A stretch of DNA of 11,126 nucleotides from Prevotellaceae bacterium UBA2757 (GTDB taxonomy: Bacteria > Bacteroidota > Bacteroidia > Bacteroidales > Bacteroidaceae). The stretch spans positions 9,227 through 20,352 of the forward strand of contig DEJD01000112.1 in assembly GCA_002353215.1 (NCBI GenBank), read 5' to 3'. This document shows, in pieces, positions 7,610 to 11,126 of the stretch. Numbering within the stretch: the stretch's first letter is position 1; each line of letters opens with the position of its first letter. The notes under the pieces were generated by a model, which was not told the origin of the DNA, made no database searches, and was given only the letters and a program-made list of their open reading frames with translations. The translations under genes were made by a program, and so were the position numbers.

Positions 7610-9166
7610 TTAATTATCCAGCTGTACTGCCTTGCTCACGGTAGTTCCGTCCGGCATCTTACCCCAAATCCATAGAGTCTGGTCATCAGAAGTCTGTGCT
7701 TCCTTGAATGCAGCTTCTACATCTGTAGTGTTCTTGATACTTCTGCCGTTTATCTTCAGGATGATAAGATTCTTTGGAATACCTGCAGATTTGAATTTGC
7801 CGTTCTTCACATCCTTAACCATCACACCACCCTGGATGCCGAGGTTCTTCTTAAGTCCGTCAGGTACTTCCTTAAATTCAGCTCCGAGCACATCCATAGT
7901 CTGAGCCTTTGCAATCTTGGTATTACCCTTCGAATTGCGGAATGTGATTGTAGCAGACTTTTCTTTCTTGTCGCGTATAAAACCTATCTGAGTCTTGTCG
8001 CCAGGATGATACTTGGCAGTAGCTTCCTGCAGTTCCGACATCTTAGTAATGTTCTTGCCTCCGAGCGAAGTAATGATATCACCTTCCTTGATGCCTGCCT
8101 CAGCAGCTGCTCCGTCCTCTGGCACCTCAGCTACATAAACACCTTCGTTTGTGCCGAAGTCAGCCTTGAACTTCTCATCCTTAGCCTTCTGCGATTCGAT
8201 ATAATCGTGAAGAGTCATACCCTTGATACCAATCAGTGCTCTCTGTACCTGTCCGTAGTTCTTCAGGTCGTCAACCACCTTTGTCATGATGCTTACAGGA
8301 ATTGCAAAACCATAACCTGCAAACGAACCGGTCTGACTGTACAGCATAGCATTAATACCTACGAGTTCACCTCTTGAGTTCACAAGTGCACCACCTGAAT
8401 TACCTTTGTTGATGGCAGCATCAGTCTGGATGAAACTCTCAATACCCCCCTGTGTAGCTCCCAAACCACGTGACTTAGCACTTACGATTCCGGCTGTTAC
8501 GGTACTTGTCAGATTAAACGGATTACCTACTGCCAGAACCCATTCGCCTACCTTCAGAGCATCGCTGTTTCCAATGGTAAGAGTCGGGAAACCGCTTCCT
8601 TCAATCTTGATAAGTGCCAGGTCTGTATCGGCATCCTTGCCAATCAGTTTTGCTGAAAACTCTCTCTGGTCGTTGAGTGTTACAGTAATCTCATTTGCTT
8701 GAGCAACAACGTGATTATTAGTTACGATATAACCGTCTGATGAAATCAACACACCGCTGCCGGCAGCTTCCTGCTTAGGAGTCTGCACCTGTCTGCGCTG
8801 AGTACCTCCGCCTCTGCCGAAGAAGTCTCCGAAAAAGTCCTCAAACGGGTCGCGATATTCAATGGTCTTCACTTCGCCACCCATCACAACTTTAATATAT
8901 ACTACTGCATTACAAGCTTTCTCTGCTGCTGCAGTCAGATCTACATAACCTCCGGCACTCGCACCCGAAGTAGATGTAGTATATACCTTCGAACTGCTTG
9001 AACTCGATTCTCCGTACAAAGCCTTCTGCACTTCAGAATACACCATTTCTCTGTTCTCGCTCTTCTGAACTACAGATACCGCAAAGGCACCTGTCATTCC
9101 CGAAACCAATGCTATTACTGCAAGTGTTCCGTAAAAACGTTTCTTTCCTTGTGTCATAATATTCAT
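7610..9166 (-). CDS. degP: Do-type HtrA/DegP periplasmic serine protease
   Basis: A 518-residue envelope protease and chaperone of the S1C family that degrades misfolded exported proteins. Residues 11-33 form a hydrophobic segment (signal peptide or N-terminal anchor), followed by a Ser/Thr/Gly-rich linker at 54-72. The trypsin-like domain has the full catalytic triad: H152 (in TNNHVV), D182 (in DADTDLALIK) and S257 (in NKGNSGGAL). A glycine- and phenylalanine-rich stretch at 108-121 (EDFFGDFFGRGGG) corresponds to the flexible LA loop. PDZ1 covers about 305-410 and PDZ2 about 425-515, the usual Do-type layout and length. ATG 9166 is taken as the start; an in-frame ATG at 9157 three codons later is equally possible and changes little. 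It is transcribed alone towards ygiQ from the AT-rich region it shares with the GH35 gene. DegP, DegQ and HtrA cannot be told apart by sequence here. Confidence 0.95.
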   Translation of the reverse strand: MNIMTQGKKRFYGTLAVIALVSGMTGAFAVSVVQKSENREMVYSEVQKALYGESSSSSSKVYTTSTSGASAGGYVDLTAAAEKACNAVVYIKVVMGGEVKTIEYRDPFEDFFGDFFGRGGGTQRRQVQTPKQEAAGSGVLISSDGYIVTNNHVVAQANEITVTLNDQREFSAKLIGKDADTDLALIKIEGSGFPTLTIGNSDALKVGEWVLAVGNPFNLTSTVTAGIVSAKSRGLGATQGGIESFIQTDAAINKGNSGGALVNSRGELVGINAMLYSQTGSFAGYGFAIPVSIMTKVVDDLKNYGQVQRALIGIKGMTLHDYIESQKAKDEKFKADFGTNEGVYVAEVPEDGAAAEAGIKEGDIITSLGGKNITKMSELQEATAKYHPGDKTQIGFIRDKKEKSATITFRNSKGNTKIAKAQTMDVLGAEFKEVPDGLKKNLGIQGGVMVKDVKNGKFKSAGIPKNLIILKINGRSIKNTTDVEAAFKEAQTSDDQTLWIWGKMPDGTTVSKAVQLDN

Positions 9167-9218
9167 TTTTATTAAATCCGTTTATTTTATCTGATAAAAA
9201 AGAAAACTCACTATCTTT

Positions 9219-9230
9219 AAATGTTAAAAT
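9219..9230 (+). repeat. Direct repeat copy 1, AAATGTTAAAAT
   Basis: The 12-base sequence AAATGTTAAAAT occurs here and again exactly at 9398-9409, 179 bases apart. This copy lies just downstream of the candidate htrA promoter, in its leader. Confidence 0.5.
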
Positions 9231-9255
9231 GAACGTTTCCTTTAACTTTCTGCGT

Positions 9256-9286
9256 TAAAATTACTGCTGCCGTGAAAACTGACAAA
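9256..9286 (-). promoter_or_regulatory. Candidate htrA promoter (-33 and -7)
   Basis: On the minus strand TTTG (9286-9283) is followed after 19 bases by TAATTTTA (9263-9256), which matches 7 of 8 positions of the Bacteroides -7 box TAnnTTTG with correct spacing. The leader before ATG 9166 would be about 80-85 bases. In such AT-rich sequence a chance match is possible. Confidence 0.4.
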
Positions 9287-9317
9287 ATATTTTGGCGAAA
9301 AACCTATCGGCTATTCC

Positions 9318-9332
9318 AAATGTTTAACATTT
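9318..9332. repeat. 15-base palindrome AAATGTT-T-AACATTT
   Basis: A perfect inverted repeat with 7-base arms and a one-base centre. Its half-site AAATGTT is also the start of the 12-base direct repeats at 9219 and 9398. The symmetry is what a dimeric regulator site would look like, but it is AT-rich and could be fortuitous. Confidence 0.5.
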
Positions 9333-9397
9333 CAAACTTGCTGCTTAACGTAGCTTAAATGATAAGATTTTAAATTTCACAATTTGAAACATTCACA

Positions 9398-9409
9398 AAA
9401 TGTTAAAAT
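9398..9409 (+). repeat. Direct repeat copy 2, AAATGTTAAAAT
   Basis: Second exact copy of the 12-base repeat. It lies 24 bases upstream of the -33 element of the GH35 promoter candidate, and its AATGTT pairs with AACATT at 9388-9393 across a 5-base spacer. Confidence 0.5.
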
Positions 9410-9432
9410 CCGAATGTTTTATAATCTCATTC

Positions 9433-9463
9433 TTTGATGTCAGAGAAAAATATTATAACTTCG
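9433..9463 (+). promoter_or_regulatory. Candidate GH35 gene promoter (-33 and -7)
   Basis: TTTG (9433-9436) is followed after 19 bases by TAACTTCG (9456-9463), a 7-of-8 match to TAnnTTTG at the canonical spacing. Transcription would begin near 9470, leaving a leader of roughly 25 bases before ATG 9496. This is the better of the two promoter candidates in the region. Confidence 0.55.
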
Positions 9464-9495
9464 CCTTGAAAACATAATTAATAATGTATATTACC

Positions 9496-11126
9496 ATGAG
9501 AAAGTTACTCTTTTTGACCCTATGTCTCTCTATGTTTTTCTGCACTTCTGCAGTAGCAAAGACAACTCCGGGTACATTTACTGCCGGCAAGGGAACATTC
9601 CTGCTTAATGGCGAACCATTTGTTGTGAAAGCAGCAGAAATCCACTATCCTCGTATTCCTCAGGCTTATTGGGAACACCGCATTCAGATGTGTAAAGCCC
9701 TCGGCATGAACACCATCTGCATCTACATCTTCTGGAACATACACGAACAGCAGGAAGGTGTGTTCGACTGGACTGGCAACAACGATGTGGCACAGTTCTG
9801 CCGTCTTGCACAGAAACATGGCATGTACGTAATCGTGCGTCCTGGTCCATATGTGTGTGCTGAATGGGAGATGGGCGGTCTGCCATGGTGGTTACTGAAG
9901 AAAAAGGACATTCGTCTTCGCGAACAAGATCCTTACTTCATGGAACGTGTAAAGATATTCGAGCAGGAAGTAGGAAAACAGCTTGCTCCGCTCACCATTC
10001 AGAATGGCGGACCTATCATCATGGTTCAGGTAGAAAACGAATACGGTTCTTACGGTAAGGACAAACCTTATGTAAGTGAAATCCGCGACTGTCTGCGTTC
10101 TGTAGGTTTCGATAAGGTTACACTTTTCCAGTGCGACTGGTCAAGCAATTTCCTGAACAACGGACTCGACGACCTCGTATGGACAATGAACTTCGGTACT
10201 GGTGCCAACATCGACGACCAGTTCCGCAAACTCAAGGAAGTGCGTCCCGATGCTCCGCTGATGTGTTCCGAGTTCTGGAGCGGTTGGTTCGACAAATGGG
10301 GCGGAAAACATGAAACTCGCGACTCCAAGGCTATGGTAAGCGGACTTAAGGAAATGCTCGACAAGAACATCTCATTCTCTCTCTACATGACTCACGGAGG
10401 TACATCCTTCGGTCATTGGGCAGGTGCCAACTCTCCTGGTTTTGCTCCCGACGTGACGAGTTACGACTACGATGCACCTATCAACGAATACGGACAGGCA
10501 ACTCCGAAATACACAGAACTGCGTGAAATGCTTCAGAAGTATTCTGACAAAAAACTCCCTTCTGTTCCGAAACCGATTCCTGTTACTACCGTTCCGGCAT
10601 TCAACTTCACGGAGTTTGCTCCTCTCTTCGAAAACCTCCCTTGTGCAATCGAAACTACCGATATAAAGACTATGGAAGAGTTCAACCAGGGATGGGGGTC
10701 TATCCTCTACTGCACTACCCTTCCAAGCATCCATCACCCTTCAAAACTCCATATCCCTAATGGTCACGACTACGTACAGGTGTTCATCGACGGAAAATAC
10801 ATCGGAGCCCTCGATCGTCGTAATGGTGACAAGGACATAGTGCTGCCTTCAGTGCGTCGCGGTTCCCACCTCGAACTCCTTGTTGAAGCAATGGGTCGTA
10901 TCAATTTCGGACGTGCCATCAAGGACTTCAAGGGTATCGACGGAAAGGTAGAACTGACTATCACTCTTGATGGAAATGAGTTTACTGCCAACCTGAAGAA
11001 CTGGCGTACACACCTCATTCCGGACACATACGAACAGACACAGAAGCAGGTTTACAAACCTCTGCTCACAACTAATCCGCGTTTCCGTGGCGACCGCATC
11101 CCAGGTTACTACAAAGCTACATTCCG
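9496..11126 (+). CDS. Secreted GH35 beta-galactosidase (partial, C-terminus beyond window)
   Basis: 543 codons are present and the frame is open at the right edge. It begins with a signal peptide, MRKLLFLTLCLSMFFCTSAVA, so the enzyme acts in the periplasm or at the cell surface, removing terminal beta-galactosyl residues. The GH35 catalytic barrel spans about residues 30-345: FLLNGEPFVVKAAEIHYPRI at its start, VRPGPYVCAEWE, the acid/base glutamate E182 in VENEYG, and the nucleophile E259 in CSEFWSGWFD. LYMTHGGTSFG and TSYDYDAPINEYG follow, as in other GH35 enzymes. From about residue 383 the family's second beta-sandwich domain begins (GWGSILY, DGKYIGALDRR, VEAMGRINFGR). Bacteroidetes GH35 proteins usually run to about 600-800 residues, so a galactose-binding domain is probably cut off. 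An in-frame ATG at 9484 would add four residues; 9496 is preferred because it gives the cleaner M-R-K signal peptide. No SusC/SusD genes are visible, so membership of a polysaccharide utilisation locus cannot be judged. Confidence 0.95.
   Translation, partial: MRKLLFLTLCLSMFFCTSAVAKTTPGTFTAGKGTFLLNGEPFVVKAAEIHYPRIPQAYWEHRIQMCKALGMNTICIYIFWNIHEQQEGVFDWTGNNDVAQFCRLAQKHGMYVIVRPGPYVCAEWEMGGLPWWLLKKKDIRLREQDPYFMERVKIFEQEVGKQLAPLTIQNGGPIIMVQVENEYGSYGKDKPYVSEIRDCLRSVGFDKVTLFQCDWSSNFLNNGLDDLVWTMNFGTGANIDDQFRKLKEVRPDAPLMCSEFWSGWFDKWGGKHETRDSKAMVSGLKEMLDKNISFSLYMTHGGTSFGHWAGANSPGFAPDVTSYDYDAPINEYGQATPKYTELREMLQKYSDKKLPSVPKPIPVTTVPAFNFTEFAPLFENLPCAIETTDIKTMEEFNQGWGSILYCTTLPSIHHPSKLHIPNGHDYVQVFIDGKYIGALDRRNGDKDIVLPSVRRGSHLELLVEAMGRINFGRAIKDFKGIDGKVELTITLDGNEFTANLKNWRTHLIPDTYEQTQKQVYKPLLTTNPRFRGDRIPGYYKATF

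Larger units (their letters stand above)
9167..9495. other. AT-rich divergent intergenic region between htrA and the GH35 gene
   Basis: About 330 bases with no gene. The region is strongly AT-rich and holds one promoter candidate for each flanking gene, a 15-base palindrome (9318-9332), a 12-base direct repeat (9219-9230 and 9398-9409) and a small inverted repeat AACATT/AATGTT (9388-9404). Its length and motif density suggest regulation of one or both genes, but no known operator is recognised. Confidence 0.6.

Noticed and set aside
9388..9404. AACATT/AATGTT inverted pair as a transcription terminator
   Set aside because: The stem is only six AT-rich pairs and would be unstable. It lies upstream of the GH35 promoter candidate, where no incoming transcript needs ending.
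1..11126. Search for CRISPR arrays, tRNA or rRNA genes, insertion sequences, attachment sites and toxin-antitoxin pairs
   Set aside because: I found no regularly spaced repeats, no transposase or integrase motifs, no terminal inverted repeats and no tRNA-like sequence. Nearly all sequence is taken by six well-formed genes.

Overview
The window looks like chromosomal DNA from a Bacteroidales bacterium, most plausibly Prevotella-like. Three things suggest this. A type IX secretion system (T9SS) plug-family protein is present. The Bacteroidetes-type -7 promoter box (TAnnTTTG) recurs, and classical Shine-Dalgarno sequences are scarce. The protein families (golvesin-domain amidase-like protein, YgiQ, Do-type HtrA, GH35 beta-galactosidase) are also typical of the group. 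This placement is inferred from gene content; no marker gene such as 16S rRNA is present. I see no mobile element, tRNA, rRNA or CRISPR array.

Layout. 1-1511 (-): a ModF/PhrA-like tandem ABC ATPase, cut off at its C-terminus by the window edge. 1512-1591: a short divergent promoter region with two -7 boxes back to back. 1592-7542 (+): a tightly packed probable operon of three genes. These are the T9SS plug-family protein, a 938-residue secreted protein that I read as a zinc amidase-like enzyme interrupted by a golvesin-like domain and followed by a fibronectin type III domain and an unassigned C-terminal domain, and a YgiQ-family radical SAM protein. The first two overlap by ATGA. The second and third lie in the same frame, separated only by two stop codons and one AAA codon. 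7546-7576: a hairpin serving as terminator for the convergent genes on either side. 7610-9166 (-): a DegP/HtrA-type periplasmic serine protease. 9167-9495: an AT-rich intergenic region with divergent promoter candidates and repeated AATGTT-type motifs. 9496-11126 (+): a secreted GH35 beta-galactosidase, cut off at its C-terminus by the window edge.

How the genes may work together. Four of the six products appear to be exported or to act in the envelope: the plug protein, the amidase-like protein, HtrA and GH35. The coupling of the T9SS plug gene to a candidate peptidoglycan amidase-like protein is the most suggestive functional link. The ABC ATPase and YgiQ are cytoplasmic and have no obvious mechanistic tie to their neighbours. 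Nothing here amounts to an obviously new multi-gene system. The points most worth following are the split amidase architecture with its unassigned C-terminal domain, the degenerate first ATP site of the ModF-like protein, the obligatory non-AUG start of ygiQ, and the motif-rich htrA/GH35 intergenic region.
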